The notes beneath the pieces were generated by a model that saw only the letters and a list, made by a program, of their open reading frames with translations, had not been told where the DNA came from and searched no databases. Both the position numbers and the translations under genes were made by a program. A DNA stretch of 38,419 nt, taken from a virus. The stretch is from positions 1-38,419 of IMG/VR virus record IMGVR_UViG_3300012964_000026. One strand, written 5' to 3'. Below are positions 1 to 6,669 of this stretch, piece by piece. Within the stretch, counting starts at the first letter, position 1. The number at the start of each line of letters is the position of its first letter.

Positions 1-214
1 CCCGGCGGACAGGCGGACAGACAGACAGGCGGACAGGGACAGGGCCGGGACAGACAGGCGGACAGGCCCGGCGGACAGACAGACAGGCAGACAGGGACAG
101 GGCCGGGACAGGGCCGGCGGACAGACAGGCGGACAGGGACAGGGCCGGGACAGACAGACAGACAGGGACAGGCCCGTGACAGGGACAAGGGACAGGGACA
201 AGGGACAGGGACAA
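1..214. repeat. GGACAG-rich low-complexity repeat with G-quadruplex motifs
   Basis: The first 214 bases are built almost entirely from GGACA/GACAG units in an irregular higher-order order; blocks beginning CCCGGCGGACAG and ending GGGACAGGGCC recur. The + strand is strongly purine-rich. Two stretches satisfy the canonical G-quadruplex pattern of four GGG runs with short loops: 94-113 (loops ACA, CC, ACA) and 182-204 (loops ACAA, ACA, ACAA). No coding frame is supported. It could be a genome-terminal or origin-associated repeat or a recombination spacer. It begins at the window edge, so its true length is unknown. Confidence 0.85.
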
Positions 215-215
215 C

Positions 216-247
216 AAAAGTGCACCACTAATCAGTGGTGCACTTTT
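216..247. terminator. 14-bp hairpin with AATC loop and T-tract
   Basis: A perfect inverted repeat, AAAAGTGCACCACT and AGTGGTGCACTTTT, flanks an AATC loop. The A4 and T4 ends make it a good factor-independent terminator in both directions. The same AATC loop is used by the strong hairpin at 16032-16067. Confidence 0.8.
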
Positions 248-252
248 AAACA

Positions 253-294
253 AATGTAAGGCACATCCAATACTTGTTGGATGTGCCTTACATT
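253..294 (-). terminator. 18-bp hairpin at the end of the leftward gene
   Basis: Arms at 253-270 and 277-294 pair perfectly over 18 bp around a 6-nt loop. The right arm touches the stop codon of the leftward gene 294-1343, so this is most likely its terminator. A second terminator hairpin (216-247) follows at once. Confidence 0.75.
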
Positions 295-1343
295 CACACT
301 GCGAATATTGATACTCTATTATCTGTGCACAAAGTTTCCTGTGGCCTTTCACCTCTCCACCATCTACTATCTATAAATTTGTTGATCTCAAATTGGTTGT
401 CCCATCCACATGGTGGGGTAGCCGATAGGACAGTAATGCTCTTATCTCCTATTTTCAGAGTGTCCTCTTGATTCGCGTACCATCCAGCATCGGTTATGAT
501 GCGGACTGCCTCACCAATCTCTTCCGGTGTGGCAATTTGCATGTTGTTATCATCAACATGCCACGGCTGTACCTTTTCGGGGCAAATATGGTCGACTTTA
601 TCAAGCATATCAATTGCCATGTCTCCGAAATGCGCATTCCTGAATGACCTCATGACATCCAGTCTTCTTTGGTCTTCCTCAGTGGCCACAGGGAAGTCTC
701 CATTTTTCTTATCTCTTTTATGAAGATACTTTCCCAATGTTGCCCATGCGTTGGTAGCTTCACTCTCCTCGAATTCTTCGACTACATTTGATGCCACTTG
801 CTCACATTTCTTCACGATTTCCTCAACTGCGTCGGATGCCTCCCTCCCGACAGCGGCTGCCCATAGTTCTGGGCTTCCGTCTTGGAAGGTCTGATATCCC
901 CATGACCCCCCTGGGTATCCGACCCACCAGTTCTTCTGAAATTCTTTGGTTACTCCAGCGATCCACTGGAGCAAAGCTATGCGGATTCCCAAAACTTGGG
1001 ATCCACCAAATTGGGTACTACCGATAATGATGGATAGGCCATATTTCTTTGCCGGCCTGAATTCTTCTCCGTCTCTTCCCGTGCACCACCTATATGCCGT
1101 TGCGCGGATGGTGTCTAGAAATTTGTCGATACCACCAAACTCGGTATCGATCTTATCCATGACGTATTCTTCGTCGATTCTCCTTTCTTTAATCAGATAG
1201 GCCGCGTCTCTCCACCTGACAATTCTGTTGATGTCTTGGTAGCCAGCCTCCGATACTACTGTAATCCATTGCACGATGGATGACAGCTGGTCTTCTTCGT
1301 TCGCGACCGCTTTTTCTGCTTTGGCAAGTAGTTCCTGGATCAT
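294..1343 (-). CDS. Hypothetical 349-aa protein, AT-rich orphan
   Basis: I do not recognise this protein. It is soluble-looking and acidic, rich in Trp and charged residues, with no signal peptide, membrane segment or clear nucleotide-binding motif. The start at 1343 is preferred because AAGGAG lies 4 nt upstream; an in-frame ATG at 1358 has no ribosome-binding site. The gene is visibly more AT-rich than most of the window and is closed by its own double terminator, so it reads as a self-contained accessory (moron-like) unit. Its neighbour 1488-1736 is divergently transcribed, leaving about 145 bp for two promoters. A role in defence or counter-defence is possible from position only; nothing in the sequence shows it. 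Confidence 0.75.
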   Translation of the reverse strand: MIQELLAKAEKAVANEEDQLSSIVQWITVVSEAGYQDINRIVRWRDAAYLIKERRIDEEYVMDKIDTEFGGIDKFLDTIRATAYRWCTGRDGEEFRPAKKYGLSIIIGSTQFGGSQVLGIRIALLQWIAGVTKEFQKNWWVGYPGGSWGYQTFQDGSPELWAAAVGREASDAVEEIVKKCEQVASNVVEEFEESEATNAWATLGKYLHKRDKKNGDFPVATEEDQRRLDVMRSFRNAHFGDMAIDMLDKVDHICPEKVQPWHVDDNNMQIATPEEIGEAVRIITDAGWYANQEDTLKIGDKSITVLSATPPCGWDNQFEINKFIDSRWWRGERPQETLCTDNRVSIFAV

Positions 1344-1487
1344 GATTCTCCTTGTCATCGGGATATCTTCTATACTCCATCACCCCAATGGAATATGCAA
1401 CCTGACTATGGTGTCAATACTGTGGCACGCACCACATAGTGGAGGCGATACACTGCCAACAACAGATAAACAACCAGGAGAAACAAG

Positions 1488-1736
1488 ATGACCAGCAGAT
1501 TCGACTCATACCAACACCGTGCTCACGCCGTGCGAGGAATACTCCGATTCCTCGAATACGATCACCTCACCGGACCAGCCAGAGACGTGAGCGAAGGATT
1601 CGCGGAACTCGCTGAGCGACTCCTCAACCAGCTGCCCGACGATCCTGAACTGAGCGTGGCTCTGCGCAAGCTCCGCGAGGCGAAGGACTGCGCTGTCGGA
1701 CTCGCCGCTGTCACGACCAAGTCAGTCGACTGCTGA
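1488..1736 (+). CDS. Possible Acb2/Tad1-like cyclic-nucleotide-binding protein (82 aa)
   Basis: This small, all-helical-looking protein has AGGAG 7 nt before its ATG. Residues about 38-74 carry a pattern I associate with phage Acb2/Tad1 hairpin-domain proteins: a helix with F-x-x-L-A, then Leu-Pro-Asp, then a second helix with A-L-x-K-L-x-E-A-K and small residues. Known members sequester cyclic di- or trinucleotides made by CBASS or Thoeris signalling and so block host defence. The assignment is from memory of the family pattern, not a search. Its 3' end overlaps the convergent gene 1722-2288 by 15 bp. The nearby diguanylate cyclase (3634-4233) makes a cyclic-nucleotide role more attractive. 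Alternatively it is an unrelated helical-hairpin protein. Confidence 0.5.
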   Translation: MTSRFDSYQHRAHAVRGILRFLEYDHLTGPARDVSEGFAELAERLLNQLPDDPELSVALRKLREAKDCAVGLAAVTTKSVDC

Positions 1737-2288
1737 TCCTGGTCGAGCCATAGCCGCTCGCGCCCGTCGTGTCGCGTACGCGGCGCGCGACGCCTCAGCC
1801 CTTCTCTTTCCTGTGGTCCGATTTCCAGGGCCTGGAACGGTGGCGCTGAGATGACGGATCACCTCAGAGTCGTATCGGATCGCCCCATGCCTCCCATATT
1901 CAGGGAGTTCCTCAAGCTTTCCGGCCCGTCGCCAAGCGAGGCACTGTCCCCTGACAGTGCTGTAATCGAGTCCAGTGATCCGTACGATGTCCGTCGCTGT
2001 CGTGGTAGCTGGCAAGTCAAAGTCAGCTGTGGCCATCCATTGCCACGACGCGACGGACGATACGATGATCTTCATTTCGTCGTCTTCGGTGGTTGGGTAT
2101 CCGCCGCTCACTGTTTCGGCGGTCAGGCCACGGTGTCTTTTGATTCTGAGTATGGCCAGGACTGTGGATTCTAGATCTTTGGTTGTGATGCTCGCCTTGC
2201 TGAGGTCCTGATCGTTCTGTTCGATGATGATCTCGTCATGTCCGTCGAATAGGGTCGATAGGTCCTGTTTGATGTTGTCGATTGTCAT
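1722..2288 (-). CDS. Putative DNA-binding protein with C-terminal HTH
   Basis: This 188-aa protein has an acidic N-terminal half (residues 1-60) and, at about 95-150, a helix-turn-helix-like segment reading T-A-T-D-I-V-R-I-T-G-L followed by S-T-V-R-G and a wing-like R-H-G-A-I-R-Y. The tail is very basic (Arg/Ala-rich), suited to DNA contact. The start is fixed by a promoter ending exactly 6 nt before the ATG (TTGCAT-N17-GACTAT-N6-ATG), so the mRNA is probably leaderless. It converges on 1488-1736 with a 15-bp overlap. It is probably a phage regulator; its target is unknown. Confidence 0.7.
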   Translation of the reverse strand: MTIDNIKQDLSTLFDGHDEIIIEQNDQDLSKASITTKDLESTVLAILRIKRHRGLTAETVSGGYPTTEDDEMKIIVSSVASWQWMATADFDLPATTTATDIVRITGLDYSTVRGQCLAWRRAGKLEELPEYGRHGAIRYDSEVIRHLSATVPGPGNRTTGKRRAEASRAAYATRRARAAMARPGSAVD

Positions 2289-2323
2289 GTGAGCATAGTC
2301 CGTCGTGCCGCTGGATTATGCAA
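2289..2323 (-). promoter_or_regulatory. Leaderless-type promoter for 1722-2288
   Basis: Read on the minus strand, TTGCAT (2318-2323), a 17-bp spacer, GACTAT (2295-2300) and 6 nt precede the ATG. The expected transcription start falls on or beside the A of the ATG, and no ribosome-binding site is present. Confidence 0.55.
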
Positions 2324-2337
2324 GGCGTGGTTAGCGT

Positions 2338-2371
2338 GATGGGGGACGCGCCGGTTGGCGCGTCCCCCATC
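2338..2371 (-). terminator. 15-bp GC-rich hairpin
   Basis: Perfect arms at 2338-2352 and 2357-2371 flank a GGTT loop just downstream of the leftward gene 2381-3556. There is no long T-run, so termination may be partial. Confidence 0.7.
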
Positions 2372-2380
2372 AGGAGAAGA

Positions 2381-3556
2381 TCAGCTTTTGTCCATGCTGG
2401 CCTTAGTGGCAGCCAGAGCCGGTACCAAATCCAGGATCCTGACCGCCTGCGCTCGCCACACATTGCGCTCGCCCTTTGAGCAGACGCGCTCGATCGCCCC
2501 TCGGCAGAGAGCGCCGTCATCGAGCAATCGTTTGAGGTCATCCCAATTCTCACTGATGACCTCAAGATCGTTACTTTGTGCGGATATGGCTTGAGGCGGC
2601 TCAGATGCCCTTGGCGTGCGTACGCCGACTGGCACCATATCTCCACTCAGAGTCTCGGCTGGTGGCTCGACGGGAGTCGTCACCACCCTTTTCGAGGTCG
2701 TTGTCTTGGCGACCTCGACACGTTCCACCATTCCCCGTCCCCGGGTCATGGCGCTTACGATCCTTCCCTCCGACTCATAGGCGAGTTGGATCCGAGCCTC
2801 GGCGTGGACGACCATCTCTGGTGAGAGAGCGAGTGTCTCTCGGCGGAGACGACGTGCGATTCGTTCCCGACGGTTGCGCTGCCGCGGTGTGCGAGTCGGG
2901 AGGCTGGAGAACATGAAGGATAGTTCGACGTATTTGTCCTCCCGACGCTGGGCATCAGCTTCGGTGTCGGTCTGCTTCCCGGGGCGCTTGGCCCCGATTC
3001 GGGTGAGCAGTCTGGCTGGTGTCCAGTTCCAGGTGCTGGGCTGCTCTGGGTTGTCCTGGGTGAGTTCTGTCCACCATGAGTAGGCGACTCCCAGTGGTAG
3101 GAATATGCGCATGGCGAACTCGGCTGGTGTTCCAGCGCTGAGGGCGACTACCAGGCCGCCGATGAGTGCGATCGTCCACGCGGCGCGCCCGTGTTTCCCG
3201 GGGGTTCCGTGCTTGTCGTTGTGTCGTTTGGCCCGCACGAACGACAGGAACGTGAGGGACTCGACACCGAAGCAGGTTCCCATGGCGAGTGGCCACGGGA
3301 GGGGGTTTGCCAGTTCCCTCGTGAGCAGGGTGTACATGCCCTGGGCGGTGAGGATGAAGATGAGGATGATGGTGGCGTGCCAGATGATGTCGTCGGCGCG
3401 GCCGATTGAGGCTTTTTCCCTCCATTTTCGTTTGATGGCTCGGAGCGCTGAGACGCCTATCAGTGTTCCGGTGAGGATCAGTGTTCCGATTATTGCTGGA
3501 TCACCATAGATTTTCCAGTAATGCGTCAGCTGGTAGCAGATGTTTGCGATGTCCAT
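2381..3556 (-). CDS. SpdB/DUF2637-like membrane protein
   Basis: This 391-aa protein begins with four hydrophobic segments (about residues 20-40, 60-85, 90-115 and 125-160), followed by a long charged cytoplasmic tail with Arg-rich stretches and a final helical domain. The layout resembles DUF2637/SpdB-type proteins of actinobacterial conjugative plasmids and of some actinophages, where SpdB takes part in plasmid spread. The start at 3556 is chosen because AAAGGGG lies just upstream; an in-frame ATG at 3616 lacks a ribosome-binding site. Terminator 2338-2371 follows. An 8-bp inverted repeat (3579-3607) lies immediately upstream and may control it. Its function in a phage is unknown; membrane remodelling or exclusion are guesses. 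Confidence 0.7.
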   Translation of the reverse strand: MDIANICYQLTHYWKIYGDPAIIGTLILTGTLIGVSALRAIKRKWREKASIGRADDIIWHATIILIFILTAQGMYTLLTRELANPLPWPLAMGTCFGVESLTFLSFVRAKRHNDKHGTPGKHGRAAWTIALIGGLVVALSAGTPAEFAMRIFLPLGVAYSWWTELTQDNPEQPSTWNWTPARLLTRIGAKRPGKQTDTEADAQRREDKYVELSFMFSSLPTRTPRQRNRRERIARRLRRETLALSPEMVVHAEARIQLAYESEGRIVSAMTRGRGMVERVEVAKTTTSKRVVTTPVEPPAETLSGDMVPVGVRTPRASEPPQAISAQSNDLEVISENWDDLKRLLDDGALCRGAIERVCSKGERNVWRAQAVRILDLVPALAATKASMDKS

Positions 3557-3578
3557 GGTGCCCCTTTGGTGAGTGCTT

Positions 3579-3607
3579 GGATATACGCGCGACCCGATGG
3601 TATATCC
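3579..3607. promoter_or_regulatory. Operator-like inverted repeat GGATATAC/GTATATCC
   Basis: Perfect 8-bp arms at 3579-3586 and 3600-3607 are separated by 13 bp, so their centres lie about two helical turns (21 bp) apart. The repeat lies just upstream of the start of the SpdB-like gene, the usual place for a dimeric repressor or activator site. Confidence 0.5.
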
Positions 3608-3633
3608 ACACATCATGAGGTCGCAACCAGAGG

Positions 3634-4233
3634 TTATTTTCTCTGGTCTGAGAATTTACTCTCAGTAATCACCCTTCCTGGGCCTGACCTCTTGGCCTGA
3701 TACATGGCTGAGTCGGCCACGCTGATCAGATCAGACAGGACCTCATGCCCATTTCCACACTCGGCTACGCCAATGGACACCGTCAGATTCGCCCTGCCAT
3801 CAGGAACAGCTAGGGGAGTGGAGACGGTGCCACTGATCTCACCAGCGACGCTCAGCGGGTCGCGTCCGCTCGGGACGATGAGCAGGAACTCATCACCCCC
3901 CCGCCTGATGGCGGGACATCGTGTGGCGCGTAGGGCATTGGCGATATGTGTGATGGCTTTATCCCCAACCTCGTGACCGTACCGGTCGTTGATCGCCTTG
4001 ATGCCGTCTCCGTCGATCATCATCACGGCCTCAATCGAGGCGTCGCTGGCCTGGACATGATTCCAGTACTGGCGTAGCCAGCGATTGTTTCCCAGCCCTG
4101 TTAGGTCGTCGTGTGTGGCGTCGTGCGCGGCACGCCGGAGCGCCGCGCACTCTCTCGTGAGCCGGTCGTTCTCCGCTTGGAGTCGGAGATTTTCGGCTCT
4201 GAGTTCTTCTATTATTGTTTCCCAATTGATCAC
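3634..4233 (-). CDS. Diguanylate cyclase (GGDEF), compact, no I-site
   Basis: This enzyme would join two GTP into c-di-GMP. From a GTG start at 4233 (GGAAG 7 nt upstream), residues 8-36 form a leucine-zipper-like coiled coil, then a complete GGDEF domain follows: D-D-L-T-G-L-G-N at 42-49, the metal-binding D-G-D with I-N-D-R-Y-G-H at about 74-87, and R-G-G-D-E-F at 111-116. The inhibitory RxxD motif that should end six residues before GGDEF is absent (Cys in place of Asp), so product feedback is probably lost, and the coiled coil would give a constitutive dimer. There is no sensor domain or membrane segment. A longer in-frame ATG at 4383 overlaps the divergent promoter and is less likely. c-di-GMP controls development in many actinobacteria. 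Confidence 0.9.
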   Translation of the reverse strand: MINWETIIEELRAENLRLQAENDRLTRECAALRRAAHDATHDDLTGLGNNRWLRQYWNHVQASDASIEAVMMIDGDGIKAINDRYGHEVGDKAITHIANALRATRCPAIRRGGDEFLLIVPSGRDPLSVAGEISGTVSTPLAVPDGRANLTVSIGVAECGNGHEVLSDLISVADSAMYQAKRSGPGRVITESKFSDQRK

Positions 4234-4276
4234 AATGTCACTTCCCGTAGTCGTGCCGTCTCTATGTAACCACTGG

Positions 4277-4305
4277 TTGTGTTCATCTATGATGCACGCT
4301 ATACT
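4277..4305 (+). promoter_or_regulatory. Promoter for 4336-4773
   Basis: TTGTGT (4277-4282), a 17-bp spacer and TATACT (4300-4305) lie 30 nt upstream of the ATG at 4336, leaving a short leader with GGGGAG as ribosome-binding site. Confidence 0.6.
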
Positions 4306-4335
4306 TTTGGTTGTACAGGGCGATGGGGAGACAAA

Positions 4336-4773
4336 ATGCAGATCATCAAAGTTGGACGCGTCGGAAGTGGCACTAGACTCCACCTCGACATCGATGGTGT
4401 GTCTGGTTGCAAGAGTGGATCAAGGAAGATCCACTCAGTACGTGACCTCGACGTCGCTAACGCGATGATGGTCTGTAAGAAGTGCGAGGATCGGGTCGTC
4501 TCGCTGATCAATATGAATGAGATGGATGTCATGCGCTCAGGTGGTGAGTGGACATCTTGGGGTAGGAAGATAGTCCGAAAGGGAATCGCCATAATCGACG
4601 TGTTCGACGAGAGGCGCACACCAGCCCGTAAGGCGGAGGCGGCGAGCGTGATCGAATCCGTCAGGAAGTTTCTGGCTGATGGGCTTGACGCAGCTGTACG
4701 TGTGGTTGATCCGTTCGTGGTCGATCCCATTGAGTCCGTCCTCGTTGACGAGAATCAGATTCCACTCTTCTAG
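4336..4773 (+). CDS. Hypothetical 145-aa protein with Cys pair
   Basis: I do not recognise a family. The start follows GGGGAG by 5 nt and a good promoter. The protein has a beta-rich N-terminus with V-C-K-K-C-E-D-R at about 46-53 and an earlier Cys at about 25, which could form a small metal site. The second half is mixed helix and strand with several Val/Asp repeats. It is divergent from the diguanylate cyclase and followed by the HTH gene at 4833, so it is probably part of a short rightward early operon. Confidence 0.7.
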   Translation: MQIIKVGRVGSGTRLHLDIDGVSGCKSGSRKIHSVRDLDVANAMMVCKKCEDRVVSLINMNEMDVMRSGGEWTSWGRKIVRKGIAIIDVFDERRTPARKAEAASVIESVRKFLADGLDAAVRVVDPFVVDPIESVLVDENQIPLF

Positions 4774-4832
4774 TTCAGCACTTCGTATGCGCAGGAGAAC
4801 CATCCGTATGGGTGACATGAAAGGACATATTG

Positions 4833-5153
4833 ATGACAGAGAGTAATGCCATTTCGATGATCAATGGATTGAGTGATGACGCTCTCGCCAACGTGATCAG
4901 AGCGCTACCAGCGTCGCGGCAGCGCGTGATCGCCGAGACGCTACCGTTGATCGGTTTGCGAACGGTCTCTGAGATGATCAATACGACATATCAGACGACG
5001 AAGGTCCTCCGGTATCGGCGTGAGAGGGAGCGGGGCTCGTATCCGGCTCCAGACAGGCTTCCACCCGATGTCGCCATGGGGACGGGGATCGCCCTGTACC
5101 TGCGGAGTGAGGTGGAGGACTGGGGAATCAAGTGTGGAAGAATAGTTATGTAG
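4833..5153 (+). CDS. Putative winged-HTH (MerR/excisionase-like) protein
   Basis: In this 106-aa protein residues about 42-100 read like the short winged HTH of excisionase or AlpA/MerR-like proteins: R-T-V-S-E-M as recognition-helix lead-in, an Arg-rich segment, a Pro-rich turn, then Y-L-R-S-E-V-E-D-W as the closing strand and helix. AAGGA lies 8 nt upstream of the ATG at 4833; the TTG codon just before it is not needed. It probably regulates phage genes or acts in recombination. Whether it is an excisionase cannot be told, because no integrase is in the window. Confidence 0.65.
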   Translation: MTESNAISMINGLSDDALANVIRALPASRQRVIAETLPLIGLRTVSEMINTTYQTTKVLRYRRERERGSYPAPDRLPPDVAMGTGIALYLRSEVEDWGIKCGRIVM

Positions 5154-5180
5154 GAAACAATACAAGTGAATAGTACAAAC

Positions 5181-5208
5181 TAGGTCCCATGTATATACAT
5201 GGGACCTA
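5181..5208. terminator. 28-bp perfect palindrome
   Basis: Positions 5181-5208 are fully self-complementary (TAGGTCCCATGTAT and its reverse complement, no spacer). It lies 28 bp after the stop at 5153. It could terminate transcription, although no T-run follows, or it could be a high-affinity binding site. Confidence 0.6.
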
Positions 5209-5266
5209 AACTATTTAATACACAATCGTTCGAGGTCGCCGGCCGTACCGCGAGGAGAAGACAGAA

Positions 5267-5290
5267 GGGGGAACCCCGAAGAGTTCCCCC
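5267..5290. terminator. 8-bp GC-rich hairpin
   Basis: GGGGGAAC (5267-5274) pairs with GTTCCCCC (5283-5290) across an 8-nt loop. It lies in the gap between the palindrome at 5181 and the promoter at 5343. No T-run follows, so it may be an attenuator or stabilising hairpin. Confidence 0.5.
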
Positions 5291-5342
5291 ACGCTGTCAA
5301 ATCCAATCCCACGAAGATGGTATCAGCCGACATCCACGCGGA

Positions 5343-5372
5343 TTGCGAACTGGCACCTCGTGGCAGCATATT
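5343..5372 (+). promoter_or_regulatory. Leaderless-type promoter for 5376-5678
   Basis: TTGCGA (5343-5348), an 18-bp spacer and CATATT (5367-5372) precede a GTG at 5379 by 6 nt and an ATG at 5376 by 3 nt. No ribosome-binding site is visible. Confidence 0.4.
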
Positions 5373-5375
5373 CGG

Positions 5376-5678
5376 ATGGTGAGAAATGGTGGTAGGACAG
5401 AAATCAGTGCCCGGGACAGAGAACGTATCGATGCCGCCATGAAGGAATACGAGGCGACAAGGGATGCCGCCACGCTGGAGTACCGGGAGAAGAGAAACGC
5501 CGCTCAGCTTGCCAGAGACAAAGTGATCGTAGATATCATATCAAATGGGAAAAGAGGAACAATGGCTAGTATATATAGATACCTTGGATACACCGTACAA
5601 ACAGTACGAAATATGAAACAACGAGTCGCCCAGGCACGGGCGAACGAAGAATTTGGCGACACCAAGGTTCCTTGGTGA
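5376..5678 (+). CDS. Coiled-coil/HTH family protein, copy 1
   Basis: This 100-aa protein has an N-terminal charged helix (about residues 12-55, rich in Glu, Arg and Ala) and a C-terminal helix-turn-helix-like part, Y-R-Y-L-G-Y-T-V-Q-T-V-R-N-M-K-Q-R. The same layout appears in 6311-6595, 17267-17659 and 20701-20988, which I take as paralogues: a helix, then a short sentence of the form L-x-x-L/I-x-x-x-x-x-x-I/L-x-x-L/M. The start is either ATG 5376 or GTG 5379; the GTG fits the 6-nt spacing seen for the paralogues. The open frame extends upstream to 5199 but would run through a palindrome and hairpin. It is probably a small DNA-binding regulator. Confidence 0.65.
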   Translation: MVRNGGRTEISARDRERIDAAMKEYEATRDAATLEYREKRNAAQLARDKVIVDIISNGKRGTMASIYRYLGYTVQTVRNMKQRVAQARANEEFGDTKVPW

Positions 5679-5693
5679 CCACACAAAAGAGAA

Positions 5694-5721
5694 CCGCACC
5701 CCAATCAAGATTGGGGTGCGG
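5694..5721 (-). terminator. 13-bp hairpin with T-rich tail, leftward
   Basis: Arms at 5694-5706 and 5709-5721 pair perfectly with a 2-nt centre. Reading leftward, TTCTCTTTTG follows, so it terminates the gene 5739-6173 and may also stop rightward reading from 5678. Confidence 0.8.
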
Positions 5722-5738
5722 CGTGATGGAAAGACGAA

Positions 5739-6173
5739 TCAGGCGACTAGGCGCTCCACCTCTCGGAGCCCCAGCACGAGCGACCTCGCGTACGCTCGCG
5801 CTTCGACTTCGGCGGAGAACAACCCCTCATGCTCGACCTGTTCCCCATATCCGGGGATCGGTCCGCATTTTATCGTCTCGACGTTGTACGCGGCGTCTGG
5901 CCTCGTGCAACGAACTCTCACAACTCTGTTCCCCACGGGGCAGTCGAGGGCGTAACCCTCACCGATTCTTGAGCGAATCTGGCACATCCACGCGTACGGC
6001 AATTCCGAGCCGGCGGTGATCCGATATGCCCTGCACGCTTCCCCGCGTCGGCACGTGTGCGAGTAGTCGGCGGGGACAAGGTTCAGTGGGGCGTCGTCGA
6101 CCTCGACGATCCTCGACACGTGTCCGTGTCGGGTGAGGAACGCCTGCACGATTTTGGATGTACTCTGTGTCAT
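5739..6173 (-). CDS. Hypothetical 144-aa Cys-containing protein
   Basis: No family is recognised. The protein has scattered cysteines (C-R-R-G-E-A-C at about 41-47, then single Cys residues at about 64, 78, 89 and 103) that could bind metal, and a C-terminal helix typical of small phage proteins. GAGAAGAGA lies about 8 nt before the ATG at 6173. It is a single-gene leftward unit closed by terminator 5694-5721, and is divergent from 6311-6595. Confidence 0.65.
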   Translation of the reverse strand: MTQSTSKIVQAFLTRHGHVSRIVEVDDAPLNLVPADYSHTCRRGEACRAYRITAGSELPYAWMCQIRSRIGEGYALDCPVGNRVVRVRCTRPDAAYNVETIKCGPIPGYGEQVEHEGLFSAEVEARAYARSLVLGLREVERLVA

Positions 6174-6274
6174 GTCGGATCTCTTCTCCGTCTGCGCCCC
6201 GGGGTGTCACAACACCACCGGGGCATCCTGTTTTGTGCCCCAATAGTAGCACCGTTCGTTGCCTCGGATCAACC

Positions 6275-6304
6275 TTGGTCCGAGATGTGATGCGGTGCTA
6301 ATGT
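6275..6304 (+). promoter_or_regulatory. Leaderless-type promoter for 6311-6595
   Basis: TTGGTC (6275-6280), an 18-bp spacer and TAATGT (6299-6304) lie exactly 6 nt before the ATG at 6311; no ribosome-binding site is present. Confidence 0.55.
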
Positions 6305-6310
6305 CTGCCC

Positions 6311-6595
6311 ATGGCAACACAGAACCGGCGCGGCCTGACCGCCGAGGAGAAGATGAAGATCGACGGAATCGAGAACGAGTACACCCGAACACAACGAGAC
6401 GCCTTCGCCGAGTACCGACGTATCACGGCCATAGCGGCCGACCGGAGAGCCGAGAGGCTCTTCGACCTGATCGACTCAGGGCCACGATCGACACAGGCCC
6501 GGGTCACGGAGTACCTCGGTCTGCGACGTAACACCCTCACCGACCTTCGGCGGCGCTGGAGGCGGCGCTCCGAGGAGACCACGCCAGACGTGTGA
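6311..6595 (+). CDS. Coiled-coil/HTH family protein, copy 2
   Basis: This 94-aa paralogue of 5376-5678 has a charged helix at about residues 8-50 with E-Y-x-R-T-x-R-D-A matching E-Y-x-A-T-R-D-A of copy 1, and a C-terminal HTH-like part (V-T-E-Y-L-G-L-R-R-N-T-L-T-D-L). A basic Arg run follows the putative recognition helix. The ATG at 6311 is fixed by the promoter geometry (-10 box 6 nt upstream). It lies directly before the structured leader of the replication-initiator-like gene 6747-7871, so it may regulate early genes. Confidence 0.7.
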   Translation: MATQNRRGLTAEEKMKIDGIENEYTRTQRDAFAEYRRITAIAADRRAERLFDLIDSGPRSTQARVTEYLGLRRNTLTDLRRRWRRRSEETTPDV

Positions 6596-6635
6596 TGATC
6601 CCAAGCGTGAGCGGACGAGGTAGGGTGTGAGAAAA

Positions 6636-6663
6636 GGGCTCACCAGTTAGCGCTGGTGAGCCC
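6636..6663 (+). terminator. 11-bp hairpin with TTAGCG loop
   Basis: GGGCTCACCAG (6636-6646) pairs perfectly with CTGGTGAGCCC (6653-6663). The GTTAGC core at its loop recurs in the hairpins at 9916-9952 and 10924-10956, which also open structured leaders. It probably terminates 6311-6595 or attenuates transcription into 6747. Confidence 0.7.
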
Positions 6664-6669
6664 CAATCA

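Noticed and set aside
1-214. CRISPR array
   Set aside because: Units are too short and irregular, with no constant repeat and unique spacers.
2955-3425. Long leftward ORF antisense/overlapping the SpdB-like gene
   Set aside because: It lies in another frame of the same strand within 2381-3556, is His/Arg/Pro-rich and has no ribosome-binding site; a shadow.
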